Below are positions 40,423-49,004 of a stretch of 64,000 nucleotides of DNA, piece after piece; positions within the stretch are counted from its first letter, which is position 1; each line of letters begins with the position of its first letter. This DNA comes from Brevundimonas sp. (GTDB lineage Bacteria; Pseudomonadota; Alphaproteobacteria; Caulobacterales; Caulobacteraceae). The DNA lies in assembly GCF_030682035.1 (NCBI RefSeq), contig NZ_JAUXQZ010000025.1:62001-126000 (forward strand). Direction: 5' to 3'. A model generated the notes under the pieces. It had not been told where the DNA came from, did no database searches, and was given only the letters and a program-made list of their open reading frames with translations. The position numbers and the translations under genes were made by a program.

Positions 40423-40962
40423 ATGATCCGTTTGTTCACCGCCCTGTCTGTTCCCGACGACGTGGCGGAGGCGCTCGCCCGCCGCCAGACCGGCCTGCCG
40501 GGCGCGAAATGGCGCACGTCGGATCAGTTGCACATCACCCTGACCTTCTATGGCGAAGTCGACGAGCGCCGGGCTGATGACCTGTCCCTCGAACTGGAGC
40601 GGGCGGCGACGGGCGGACCGTTCGAGATCGCCTTGGCCGGCGTCGGCGCCTTCGGCGACGGCCATCGCACCCATGCCGTCTGGGCCGGGCTCGAGCCGAA
40701 CGAACGGCTGGCGGTTTTGGCCGGGCGCACGCGCAGCGCGGCCGAGCGCGCCGCCATCAACATCGAGCGCCGCGACTACCGCCCCCATCTGACCCTGGCC
40801 TATCTCAAGCCGCAGACCGATCCGGCCCGCATCGGGGCCTGGATCGCGGAACACAATCTGCTGCACTCGCCGCCGATCCGGATCGACCGGTTCGGCCTGT
40901 ATTCCAGCGTCCTGACCCATGACGGCAGCCGCTATGAACTCGAAAGGGAGTATCGCCTTTGA
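40423..40962 (+). CDS. thpR: RNA 2',3'-cyclic phosphodiesterase
   Basis: 179 residues from ATG 40423. The two HxTx motifs of the 2H superfamily are HITLTFYGEV near 39 and HLTLAYLK near 127. It opens 2',3'-cyclic phosphates in RNA. RLFTALSVPDDVAEAL at the start is standard. It is coupled to the next gene by a TTGA overlap. Confidence 0.93.
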   Translation: MIRLFTALSVPDDVAEALARRQTGLPGAKWRTSDQLHITLTFYGEVDERRADDLSLELERAATGGPFEIALAGVGAFGDGHRTHAVWAGLEPNERLAVLAGRTRSAAERAAINIERRDYRPHLTLAYLKPQTDPARIGAWIAEHNLLHSPPIRIDRFGLYSSVLTHDGSRYELEREYRL

Positions 40963-41495
40963 CCGGACCGGTGCTGGAAACCGAACGCCTGACCCTGCGC
41001 CCCCCCGTGATCGAGGACTTCCCGCGCTGGTCCGAGATGATGGCCGATCCCGAGACGGCGAAATTCCTCGGCGGCGTCCAGCCGGCGGCCGTCACCTGGC
41101 GTAGCTTTATGTCCATGGCCGGGGCCTGGAGCCTGACCGGCGTTTCCATGTTCTCGGTGGTCGAGCGTGACACCGGCCTGTGGCTGGGCCGGATCGGTCC
41201 GTGGACCCCGCACGGCTGGCCGGGCACCGAAGTCGGCTGGGGCCTCCATCCGGACGCCCAGGGCAAGGGCTTTGGCGTCGAGGCGGCGCCGGCGACCATC
41301 GACTACGCCTTCGACGTGCTGGGCTGGACTGAGGTGATCCACTGCATCGACCCCGGGAATACGCCATCGCGACGGCTGGCCGAGCGGATCGGCTCGTACA
41401 ATCAGGGGCCGACCCGGATGCCGCCTCCGTTCCACGAGGTCAACGTCGACCGTTGGGGCCAGAGCCGGGAAGAGTGGCGGGCGCGACCCCGCTGA
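40959..41495 (+). CDS. GNAT family N-acetyltransferase
   Basis: 178 residues from TTG 40959, overlapping the thpR stop. The RimJ-like pattern is LETERLTLRPPVIEDFPRW at the start, VGWGLHPDAQGKGFGVEA for acetyl-CoA binding, and CIDPGNTPSRRLAERIG. The substrate is unknown; related enzymes acetylate protein N-termini or small amines. Confidence 0.9.
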   Translation: MTGPVLETERLTLRPPVIEDFPRWSEMMADPETAKFLGGVQPAAVTWRSFMSMAGAWSLTGVSMFSVVERDTGLWLGRIGPWTPHGWPGTEVGWGLHPDAQGKGFGVEAAPATIDYAFDVLGWTEVIHCIDPGNTPSRRLAERIGSYNQGPTRMPPPFHEVNVDRWGQSREEWRARPR

Positions 41496-41590
41496 GGGCG
41501 GCGCTGGAACGATCCGGGGCCGGATACTGACGCTTTGACCGATTGGCGCGTTCCGCTAGTCAGGGTGCAGGAAACGACGAGGAGTAGCGG

Positions 41591-42826
41591 ATGCGGGTTC
41601 TGGTTCTGGGCGGCGACGGTTTCTGCGGCTGGCCGACAGTGCTGCATCTGTCGGCGCGGGGCTGGGATGTCTGCGTCGTCGACAATCTGAGCCGCCGCAA
41701 CATCGACAACGAGCTGGAAGTCCAGTCCCTGACCCCGATCCGGACCATGGGCGAGCGCATCGCCGCCTGGAAGGAAATCAGCGGTCGGAGCATCGACTTC
41801 GTCAACATGACCGTCGGCAAGGAATTCGACCGTCTGGTGGCCCTGATCAAGGACTGGAAGCCCGACAGCGTCGTCCATTTCGCCGAACAGCGGGCAGCCC
41901 CCTATTCGATGAAGTCGGCGCGGCACAAGCTGTACACCGTCGACAACAACATCAACGCCACCAACCATCTGCTGGCCGCCATCGTCGAGAGCGGGCGCGA
42001 CGTGCATCTGGCCCACCTCGGCACCATGGGCGTCTATGGCTACACCACCGCCGGCCTGCGTATCCCCGAGGGTTATCTGAAGGTCACCGTCGACACCGAT
42101 TTCGGCCCGACCGAGCAGGAGATCCTGTTCCCGCCGAACCCGGGGTCGATCTACCACATGACCAAGACCCAGGACGCCCTGCTGTTCCAGTTCTACGCCA
42201 AGAACGACGGGGTCCGGATCACCGACCTGCATCAGGGCATCGTCTGGGGCGCCCAGACCGAGGAGACCCGCCAGGACGAACGGCTGATCAACCGCTTCGA
42301 CTATGACGGCGACTACGGCACCGTGCTGAACCGGTTCCTGATGCAGGCGGCGGTGGGCTATCCGCTGACCGTGCACGGCACCGGCGGCCAGACCCGGGCG
42401 TTCATCCACATCCAGGACACGGTGCGCTGCGTCGAACTGGCGCTGGCCAATCCGCCCAAGGTCGGCGACCGGGTCAAGATTCTCAACCAGATGACCGAAA
42501 GCCGCCGGGTGCGCGACCTGGCCGCCATGATCGCCGCCATGACCGGGGCCGAGGTGCACAATGTGCCCAACCCGCGTCAGGAGGCCGACGAGAACGAGCT
42601 TGTCGTCGCCAACGACCAGTTCCGCGAACTGGGGCTCAAGCCCATCACCCTGGCTGAGGGGCTGATGCAGGACGTGACTGAGATCGCCCGCCGCTACGCC
42701 GACCGCGCCGACCTGTCCAAGGTGCCGTGCGTCTCGACCTGGAACGGCAAACGGGCCGAGGCGGTGAAGGCGCCGTCGATCGTCGTCACGCCGCCGCCCG
42801 CCCCGATACAGGCGCGCTCGGCCTGA
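41591..42826 (+). CDS. UDP-sulfoquinovose synthase-like NAD-dependent enzyme
   Basis: 411 residues, with GAGGAG before the ATG. It is an extended SDR: the NAD-binding site is VLVLGGDGFCGWPTVLHLS, the catalytic Thr is in HLGTMGVYGY and the YxxxK is YHMTK. The HQGIVWGAQTEET and FIHIQDTVRC segments are typical of SQD1. This enzyme makes UDP-sulfoquinovose from UDP-glucose and sulfite for the sulfolipid SQDG, which fits Brevundimonas lipids. The next gene follows after three bases. No sulfoquinovosyltransferase (sqdX/sqdD) gene is nearby. Confidence 0.88.
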   Translation: MRVLVLGGDGFCGWPTVLHLSARGWDVCVVDNLSRRNIDNELEVQSLTPIRTMGERIAAWKEISGRSIDFVNMTVGKEFDRLVALIKDWKPDSVVHFAEQRAAPYSMKSARHKLYTVDNNINATNHLLAAIVESGRDVHLAHLGTMGVYGYTTAGLRIPEGYLKVTVDTDFGPTEQEILFPPNPGSIYHMTKTQDALLFQFYAKNDGVRITDLHQGIVWGAQTEETRQDERLINRFDYDGDYGTVLNRFLMQAAVGYPLTVHGTGGQTRAFIHIQDTVRCVELALANPPKVGDRVKILNQMTESRRVRDLAAMIAAMTGAEVHNVPNPRQEADENELVVANDQFRELGLKPITLAEGLMQDVTEIARRYADRADLSKVPCVSTWNGKRAEAVKAPSIVVTPPPAPIQARSA

Positions 42827-42829
42827 GCC

Positions 42830-43714
42830 ATGTCCGAGGCCGCTGTCGCTCCCTCGCTGCTGGTCTTCGGCGGCGGCTGGCTCGGCCAGGCCGCGGGGCG
42901 AGAGGCCGTCAGCCGCGGCGGCCGCGCCGTCCTGACCAGCCATGATGCGGACCGGCGGGCGGGGCTGGGGGCGGAAGGGCTGGCCGCGATTGATCCGAAC
43001 GACCCGGCGGCGCTGGCCGGCGCGGTCGCCGGGGCCTCGGCTATCTTGGTCTGCGCCCCGCCCGTGGCGGACGGCTGTCCGGGGCTGAAGGCCCTGTCAC
43101 CGGCGTTGGCGGCCGCGGACGCCTGGCCTGACTGGATCGGCTATGTCTCCTCGACCGCCGTCTATGGCGACCGCGCCGGCGGCTGGGCGTTTGAGGACAG
43201 CGAACTGAACGCCGCCAGCCTTGAAGGCGCCCGCCGCGTGCGGGCCGAACGCGACTGGCTGGACGCCGGACGGGGCATGGGGCTGACGGTGCAGCTTTTC
43301 CGCCTGCCGGCGCTCTACGGCCGCGGCCGGTCGCCGCTGGACCGTCTGCGCGACGGCACGGCGCGGCTGGTGCGCAAACCGGGGCAGCTGTTCAACCGGG
43401 TTCACGTCGACGACGTCGTATCGGGCCTGTTCGCCTCCATGGTCCGCCCCCGGCCCGGCGCCGCCTACATCCTGTGCGACGACGAGCCCGCCCCTGCGGA
43501 TGTGGTCATGGAGGGCGCCGCGCGCCGCCTCGGCCTGCCGCTGCCGCCGGAGGTGGACCTCGACGACCCGTCGGTGTCCGACGCCATGCGGCGCTTCTAC
43601 CTCGACTCCAAACGGCTTTCGAACGCCCGCGCGAAAGCCGAGCTGGGTTGGCGGCCGCGCTATCCGACGTGGCGAGACGGGCTGGAAGCGATGGTCCGCG
43701 ACGACGCGACATAG
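42830..43714 (+). CDS. NAD(P)-dependent epimerase/reductase-like SDR protein (YeeZ type)
   Basis: 294 residues. The Rossmann start is LLVFGGGWLGQAAGREAVS, the middle has GYVSSTAVYGDRAGGWAFED, then RLPALYGRGRSPLDRL and NRVHVDDVVSGLFASM. It resembles YeeZ-like proteins more than true epimerases and lacks a clear YxxxK. Substrate unknown. It is the second gene of a pair with the SQD1-like gene. Confidence 0.85.
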   Translation: MSEAAVAPSLLVFGGGWLGQAAGREAVSRGGRAVLTSHDADRRAGLGAEGLAAIDPNDPAALAGAVAGASAILVCAPPVADGCPGLKALSPALAAADAWPDWIGYVSSTAVYGDRAGGWAFEDSELNAASLEGARRVRAERDWLDAGRGMGLTVQLFRLPALYGRGRSPLDRLRDGTARLVRKPGQLFNRVHVDDVVSGLFASMVRPRPGAAYILCDDEPAPADVVMEGAARRLGLPLPPEVDLDDPSVSDAMRRFYLDSKRLSNARAKAELGWRPRYPTWRDGLEAMVRDDAT

Positions 43715-43798
43715 TCGACATCGACCCAAGACAATTCGGCGGTGATATCGTCGACATTCCGATGACGACAACCACGACATCCGCGACAACGCGCGGAC

Positions 43799-43840
43799 CG
43801 CGCTCAAGCAGCGAGCGACCGCGTCGCGAGCGTTAGCGCC
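43799..43840 (+). repeat. REP-like two-stem repeat, copy B
   Basis: The outer stem GCGCT/AGCGC encloses CAAGCAGCGA, an inner hairpin GCGAC-CGC-GTCGC and GAGCGTT. Relative to copy A, two inner base pairs have changed on both sides (C-G to G-C and G-C to A-T). It lies three bases past the stop of the EipA-like gene on the opposite strand. Confidence 0.8.
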
Positions 43841-43843
43841 CTA

Positions 43844-44461
43844 CTAAAACGGCAGCAGGTTCCGCTGGCGGCTGTAGGCCATCGTGCCGACATTGGCGCC
43901 CAGACGCAGGCCGACGCCGGTGCGGATCGGGGCCAGGACGATGCCGTCGGCGCGCTGATAGTTCACGCCCAGACCGCCGACCAGGTAGGCCGTGCCCTCA
44001 ACGCCGGGATAGCGGCGATAGATCATGTCGGGATGGTAGAGGCCGTACACCAGGGTGAAGACCCGGCTGGCATTGCCGCCGATGTCCCAACCGATCGAAA
44101 TGCCCTGCCAGTACACCTCCTGCGAGGCCGAGAGGTCCTTCATGTGCAGGGCGCCGCGGCCGTAGCGGGCGCCGACAGCCATGGCTCCGGACGCCTCCTC
44201 GCCGGCGATATAGGCCGTCGGACGGTCGCCCTGTTCGGCGAAGATGCGCTCGATGGCTCCGCCCAGGGCCTCGGCCGCGATGCCCAGCTCGCGCGAGCCG
44301 GCGGCGACCAGTTCATCGGCGGTATAGGCCGGCGCCTGCCCGTCCGAGGCGATCGGATAGTTGGGGTCCGTCGGCTGCTGTCCGGTGGTGGCGCAGGCGG
44401 ACAGGCCCGAGACGCCGGCGGTGGCGGCGAGGCCCGACAGGATCAGTTGGCGGCGATGCAT
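43844..44461 (-). CDS. DUF1134 protein, EipA-like envelope integrity protein
   Basis: 205 residues from ATG 44461; a longer frame lacks a good start. It has an Arg-containing signal (HRRQLILSGLAATAGVSG) with a possible lipobox LSAC. The DUF1134 core includes AIERIFAEQGDRPTAYIAGE, GRGALHMKDLSASQEVYWQG, SIGWDIGGNASRVFTLVYG and VEGTAYLVGGLGVNYQR. Brucella EipA, of this family, is a periplasmic protein needed for cell-envelope integrity. It sits alone upstream of pheT in the same orientation. Confidence 0.9.
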   Translation of the reverse strand: MHRRQLILSGLAATAGVSGLSACATTGQQPTDPNYPIASDGQAPAYTADELVAAGSRELGIAAEALGGAIERIFAEQGDRPTAYIAGEEASGAMAVGARYGRGALHMKDLSASQEVYWQGISIGWDIGGNASRVFTLVYGLYHPDMIYRRYPGVEGTAYLVGGLGVNYQRADGIVLAPIRTGVGLRLGANVGTMAYSRQRNLLPF

Positions 44462-44606
44462 GGTTCTGGCTCCGGGGCGGGGGCGGCTCGCCCGACTCGC
44501 GCGGGCGCTTGCTGGCACCGTCACCGCTCTTTGAGTCAGCCTTGCGGCGATGAGGTTAACGGGAGGTTGCCATTCCTCCCCCCAGCGCAGCGCCGGGGGA
44601 GGAATG

Positions 44607-47015
44607 CTAGCCCCGCAGCACCGCGCCCAGCTTGCCCGCCGCCGCCACGACCCTGGCCGACAGGGCCTCGATCTCGGCCTCGGTCAGGGTGGCCTCGACG
44701 GGCTGGATCGCAACCTCAAGCGCCACCGACTTCATGCCCTCGGGTACGCCCGCGCCGCGATAGACGTCGAACACCGACACCCCGGCGATCAAAGCCTTGT
44801 CGGCGCCGGCGACGGCCCGGACCAGATCGCCCACGGCCTTGCCGTCCTCGACCACGAAGGCGAAGTCGCGGGTCAGGGGCATGAGGTTGGCCAGATGGGC
44901 CGGACCCCGCGTCTTGGACCTGGCGCCGCGCGGCTCGGGCACGGCGTCCAGCACGATCTCGAAGGCCAGCATTGGTGCGTCGGCGTCCAGCGCCTTGAGC
45001 ACGCGCGGATGCACAGCGCCGAACTCGGCCATGATGGTCTTCGGACCCAGTTGCAGCCGCCCCGAACGGCCCGGGTGCCACCAGTCGCGGTTCTGGCCCT
45101 GGGCCAGCTGCAGCGAGGCCACGGGCGCGCCCAGAGCTTCCAGCAGAGCCATCAGGTCACCCTTGAGGCCGAACAGGGCGTCCTCGGCTCCGCCGCCCCA
45201 GTGGCGCGCGGCCCGCGGCGCCACCAAGCCGGCGATGACGGTGCGCTGGCCGGTCGGGCTGTCGTCCAGATAGATGGGGCCGATCTCGAACAGGGCGGCG
45301 TCGGCGCGGCCGCGCGCGGCGTTGCGCGCCGCCGCCTGGATCAGATTGGGCAGGGCCGAGGGCCGCATACAGTCCAGATCGGCGGCGATGGGGTTCTCGA
45401 CCCTCAGAGAGTCATCGCCGCCGCCGAACAGGGCCGCCGTCGACTGTTTGGTGAAGGACCAGGTGACCGCCTCGGCATAGCCCATGGCCGCCAGCGCCCG
45501 TCGGGCCAGCCGCACCCGCGCCTGACGCGGGTTCAGGACGCCCTTCGACGGCGCGCCGAGGTCCGGCAGAGGGGTAGAGGGCAGGGCGCCATAGCCCTCG
45601 ATCCGTGCGACCTCCTCGACCAGATCGGCCGGGCCTTCGACGTCGCGGCGCCACGACGGCGGGGTCACGGTCCACGGCGTTCCACGCGCGACCTCGAAGC
45701 CGAGCCGGGTCAGGATTTCTGCGATCCGGTCGTCGTCGAGCGCCAGTCCTGTCAGGGAGGCCACGCGCGCCGGTTCGAACGCGAAGGCGACGGGATCAGC
45801 GGGCGCCTGACCCGCCACCACCATCTCCGACGGCTCGCCGCCGCACAGGTCGAGGATCATCCGGGTGGCCAGCTCGACGCCGGGCACGACGGAGGCGGGA
45901 TCAACGCCCCGGGCGAACCGGTACTGGGCGTCGGAGTTCAGTGACAGGGTCCGGCCGGTCTGGGCCGTGACCAGCGGATCGAACCAGGCGCATTCGACGA
46001 AGACGTCCGTGGTCGCGTCCGAACAGCCGGTGGACTCGCCGCCCATGACGCCGCCGAGGCCGATGGGCCGTTCGCCGGCCGCGTCGGCGATGACGCACAT
46101 GGCCGGATCGACCGTATAGGTCTTGCCGTCCAGCGCGATCAGGTGCTCGTGCTCGCCGGTGTCGGAGGCGATCTGGCCGCCGCGCACCACGAGCTCGCCA
46201 CCCACCAGCTTGGCCGCATCATAGACATGCGCGGGCCGGCAGCGGTCGTAGGCCAGCAGGTTGGTGACATCCACCAGCCGGCTGATCGAACGCAGGCCAA
46301 TGGCCGCCAGCCGCCGTTGCAGCCACTCGGGCGAGGGGCCGTTCTTTACGCCCCGGATCAGCCGCCCGGCGAACACCGGGCACATCTCCGGCGCCTCGAT
46401 CCGCACCGTCATGGGCGAGGGGAAGGCTCCGGGAACCGGCGCAATCGACGGCGTCTTCAACTGGCCGACGCCGGCCGCCGCCAGGTCGCGCGCGATGCCC
46501 GCCACGCCCAGCCAGTCGGGCCGGTTCGGGGTCACCTCGAAATCGATCACCGGCTCGGCCCCGAACACGCCCGCCGCCGGGGTTCCCACGGCCAGGTCGT
46601 CGGCCAGTTCGAGGATGCCGTCGGCCTCGTCGGACAGTTCCAGCTCGGAGGCGGAACACAGCATGCCGTGGGAGACCACGCCGCGCACCGGCTTTTCGAC
46701 CAGGGTCACGCCCAGACCGGGGACGAAGGCGCCGATCGGCGCATAGATGGTGGTCAGCCCCGCCCGCGCATTGGGCGCGCCGCACACGATCTCTTTCGGT
46801 CCATCGACGGTATCGACCTGGCAGACCCGCAGCCGGTCGGCGTTGGGATGCTGTTCGGCCGAGACGATCCGCGCCACGGTGAAGGGCGCCAGCGCCGCGA
46901 TCGGGTTATGGACGTCCTCAACCTCCAGACCGGCCATGGTCATGGCCTCGGCCACGGTGGCGACGTCGGCCTCCGTGTCGAGATGGTCCTTGAGCCAGGA
47001 GAGGGTGAATTTCAT
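44607..47015 (-). CDS. pheT: Phenylalanine--tRNA ligase beta subunit
   Basis: 802 residues, normal for the beta subunit. The order is an N-terminal EMAPII-like tRNA-binding domain ([20 protein letters not shown]), B3/B4 editing domain, B5 domain ([20 protein letters not shown]), catalytic-like module and a C-terminal ferredoxin-fold anticodon-binding domain ([19 protein letters not shown]). It pairs with PheS as an alpha2-beta2 enzyme. It is nine bases after pheS. Confidence 0.98.
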   Translation of the reverse strand: MKFTLSWLKDHLDTEADVATVAEAMTMAGLEVEDVHNPIAALAPFTVARIVSAEQHPNADRLRVCQVDTVDGPKEIVCGAPNARAGLTTIYAPIGAFVPGLGVTLVEKPVRGVVSHGMLCSASELELSDEADGILELADDLAVGTPAAGVFGAEPVIDFEVTPNRPDWLGVAGIARDLAAAGVGQLKTPSIAPVPGAFPSPMTVRIEAPEMCPVFAGRLIRGVKNGPSPEWLQRRLAAIGLRSISRLVDVTNLLAYDRCRPAHVYDAAKLVGGELVVRGGQIASDTGEHEHLIALDGKTYTVDPAMCVIADAAGERPIGLGGVMGGESTGCSDATTDVFVECAWFDPLVTAQTGRTLSLNSDAQYRFARGVDPASVVPGVELATRMILDLCGGEPSEMVVAGQAPADPVAFAFEPARVASLTGLALDDDRIAEILTRLGFEVARGTPWTVTPPSWRRDVEGPADLVEEVARIEGYGALPSTPLPDLGAPSKGVLNPRQARVRLARRALAAMGYAEAVTWSFTKQSTAALFGGGDDSLRVENPIAADLDCMRPSALPNLIQAAARNAARGRADAALFEIGPIYLDDSPTGQRTVIAGLVAPRAARHWGGGAEDALFGLKGDLMALLEALGAPVASLQLAQGQNRDWWHPGRSGRLQLGPKTIMAEFGAVHPRVLKALDADAPMLAFEIVLDAVPEPRGARSKTRGPAHLANLMPLTRDFAFVVEDGKAVGDLVRAVAGADKALIAGVSVFDVYRGAGVPEGMKSVALEVAIQPVEATLTEAEIEALSARVVAAAGKLGAVLRG

Positions 47016-47024
47016 CCGTGGTTC

Positions 47025-48101
47025 TCAGCTCAGGCCGGAGGCCGGATTGGGGGCGGCGAAGGCGGAGAAGCCGTAGTGGGCCAGCCACCGGGTGTCGGCG
47101 TCGAACATGGGGCGCAGGTCGGGGATGCCGTACTTCAGCATGGCCAGACGGTCCACGCCCATGCCGAAGGCGAAGCCCTGGAACGCGTCGGGGTCGATGC
47201 CGCAGTTCCGCAGCACATTGGGATGCACCATGCCGCAGCCCAGGATCTCCATCCAGCTATCGCCCTGGTTCAGCTTCAGCTCGCCGCCCGAACGGTCGCA
47301 GCGGATGTCCATCTCGGCCGAGGGCTCGGTGAAGGGGAAATGGTGCGGCCGGAAGCGGGCGTCGACGCCGTCCACCTCGAAGAAGCGGGCGACAAAGGTC
47401 TCCAGCGTCCACTTCAGGTGGCCCATGTGGATGTCGCGGTCGATGACCAGCCCCTCGACCTGATGGAACATCGGCGTGTGGGTGGCGTCGGAATCTTTCC
47501 GGAAGGTCCGGCCCGGCGCGATGATCCGGATCGGCGGCGTCTGGGTCATCATGGTCCGCACCTGCACCGGGCTGGTGTGGGTGCGCAGAACCTTGCGCTC
47601 GCCGGTCACCGGATCGGGCCGCAGGAAGAAGGTGTCGTGCATCTCGCGCGCCGGGTGTTTCGGCGGAAAGTTCAGCGCGGTGAAATTGTGGAAATCGTCC
47701 TCGACGTCCGGTCCCTCGGCCACCGCGAAGCCCATCCCGGCGAACAGGGCGATCATCTCGTCCATCACCTGCATGGTCGGATGCACCGAACCGGCGCGGC
47801 GCGGTCGCGACGGCAGGGTCAGGTCGACGCGCTCGGCCTGCAGCCGGGCGTCCAGCTCGCCCGCCTCCAGCTCGCCCTTGCGGGCCGCCAGCGCCGCCGA
47901 CACCCGATCGCGCAGTCCGTTGATCATCGGCCCCTGTTCGCGCCGCTCGTCCGGGCTCATCGCCCCCATGCCCTTGAGCAGGCCGGAGATCGATCCCGAC
48001 TTGCCCAGGGCCGCGACACGCAGATCCTCGACCGCCGCCGCGGTCTCCGCGCCGCCAATGGCGTTGATCAGGTCGAGTTCGAGTTGGGCGAGGTCGGTCA
48101 T
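47025..48101 (-). CDS. pheS: Phenylalanine--tRNA ligase alpha subunit
   Basis: 358 residues. The N-terminal coiled coil ([37 protein letters not shown]) binds the tRNA. The class II catalytic motifs are [43 protein letters not shown] and [18 protein letters not shown]. It forms an operon with pheT. A terminator lies between rplT and pheS, so partial read-through or a separate promoter should supply pheST. Confidence 0.98.
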   Translation of the reverse strand: MTDLAQLELDLINAIGGAETAAAVEDLRVAALGKSGSISGLLKGMGAMSPDERREQGPMINGLRDRVSAALAARKGELEAGELDARLQAERVDLTLPSRPRRAGSVHPTMQVMDEMIALFAGMGFAVAEGPDVEDDFHNFTALNFPPKHPAREMHDTFFLRPDPVTGERKVLRTHTSPVQVRTMMTQTPPIRIIAPGRTFRKDSDATHTPMFHQVEGLVIDRDIHMGHLKWTLETFVARFFEVDGVDARFRPHHFPFTEPSAEMDIRCDRSGGELKLNQGDSWMEILGCGMVHPNVLRNCGIDPDAFQGFAFGMGVDRLAMLKYGIPDLRPMFDADTRWLAHYGFSAFAAPNPASGLS

Positions 48102-48135
48102 GTCGGGTTTCGTCTAGCGGGTAGGGCGCAAAGCA

Positions 48136-48167
48136 AAAAGCCCCCCGGCGCGGGCCGGAGGGCTTTT
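48136..48167 (-). terminator. Terminator after rplT
   Basis: AAAAGCCC and GGGCTTTT with an inner CCGG/CCGG pairing form a strong hairpin, followed by T residues on the minus strand. It lies about 20 bases after the rplT stop and before pheS. Confidence 0.85.
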
Positions 48168-48188
48168 GCGTCTTCCGTTGCCGGAAAA

Positions 48189-48545
48189 TCAGGCCTTCAG
48201 CGCGTCGCGGACCTTGTCGGCCACGGCCTTGAAGGCGGCTTCGTCAGCGGCCATCGCAGCGAGGACCTTGCGGTCCAGCTCGATGCCGGCCTCGCCGAGC
48301 CCGTGCATGAACTGCGAATAGGTGAAGCCTTCCAGACGCGCGGCGGCGTTGATGCGCTGGATCCACAGGGCGCGGAACGAGCGTTTCTTGTTGCGGCGGT
48401 CGCGATAGGCGTACTGCCCGGCGCGATCGACCGCGGCCTTGGCGGTGCGGATGGTGTTCTTGCGGCGGCCGTAGAAACCCTTGGCCTGCTTGAGAACCTT
48501 CTTGTGTCTGGCGTGTGAAACTACGCCGCGTTTGACGCGAGCCAT
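48189..48545 (-). CDS. rplT: 50S ribosomal protein L20
   Basis: 118 residues, full length. The start [20 protein letters not shown] and the middle [20 protein letters not shown] are canonical. It is an early assembly protein of the large subunit. In E. coli L20 represses its own operon by binding mRNA ahead of rpmI; here a REP-like two-stem element sits in the leader between rpmI and rplT. Confidence 0.98.
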   Translation of the reverse strand: MARVKRGVVSHARHKKVLKQAKGFYGRRKNTIRTAKAAVDRAGQYAYRDRRNKKRSFRALWIQRINAAARLEGFTYSQFMHGLGEAGIELDRKVLAAMAADEAAFKAVADKVRDALKA

Positions 48546-48563
48546 GATGTTATTCCTCGGATG

Positions 48564-48605
48564 TCCCTATCGTTCGCGCCGCGGGCGCTCACTGCTTGAG
48601 GGACG
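48564..48605 (-). repeat. REP-like two-stem repeat, copy C, in the rplT leader
   Basis: Read on the minus strand, the outer stem GTCCCT/AGGGAC encloses CAAGCAGTGA, an inner hairpin GCGCC-CGC-GGCGC and GAACGAT. Both stems differ in sequence from copies A and B but keep full pairing, while CAAGCAG is unchanged. It lies 19 bases upstream of the rplT ATG, between rpmI and rplT. Confidence 0.78.
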
Positions 48606-48648
48606 ATGTTCAAATTCAATGCGGTGAAAGGTTCAGGTCAGCGTACGC

Positions 48649-48846
48649 CTAGGCGTACGGCATGTAGGACTTGATCTTCCTGGCGTCGGCGTCGGCCATG
48701 ACCTTGGTGCCGCGGTTCTGGCGGATGTATTTGCTGTTGTGGCTGATCAAACGGTGCCGCTTGCCCGCCACGCCAGACTTCACCTTGCCGGTCGCCGTGA
48801 ATTTGAAGCGCTTCTTGGCGCCAGACTTCGTCTTCAGTTTGGGCAT
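48649..48846 (-). CDS. rpmI: 50S ribosomal protein L35
   Basis: 65 residues from ATG 48846; an in-frame GTG two codons upstream is less likely, since L35 begins [22 protein letters not shown] reads as [19 protein letters not shown] here, as usual. GAGAG precedes the start. It is co-directional with rplT and separated from it by 103 bases. Confidence 0.97.
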   Translation of the reverse strand: MPKLKTKSGAKKRFKFTATGKVKSGVAGKRHRLISHNSKYIRQNRGTKVMADADARKIKSYMPYA

Positions 48847-48864
48847 TTTCACTCTCTTTTGAGT

Positions 48865-48894
48865 GGGCTACCGCCCTTCGGGCTACTTGAGCCC
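48865..48894 (-). repeat. REP-like two-stem repeat, variant copy D, in the rpmI leader
   Basis: On the minus strand GGGCT and AGCCC form the outer stem around CAAGTA, an inner hairpin GCCC-GAA-GGGC and GGT. The loop and spacer are shorter than in copies A-C, but the CT-CAAG box and the TAG before the closing strand are kept. It lies 18 bases upstream of the rpmI start. Confidence 0.6.
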
Positions 48895-49004
48895 GGGGTG
48901 GAAGACCCTTGATTATGAACCGCCCAGGCATGCCTGTTAGCCCGGCGGTTCGGTACGCGAAGGCGCGGCTTCTAGGCCAAGCAGCGCGGGAAGGCAAGAT
49001 GAGT

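Noticed and set aside
46143..48518. Long open frame of about 790 codons on the plus strand across pheT, pheS and rplT
   Set aside because: It runs antisense to three certain genes and crosses their boundaries; it is a GC-driven shadow.
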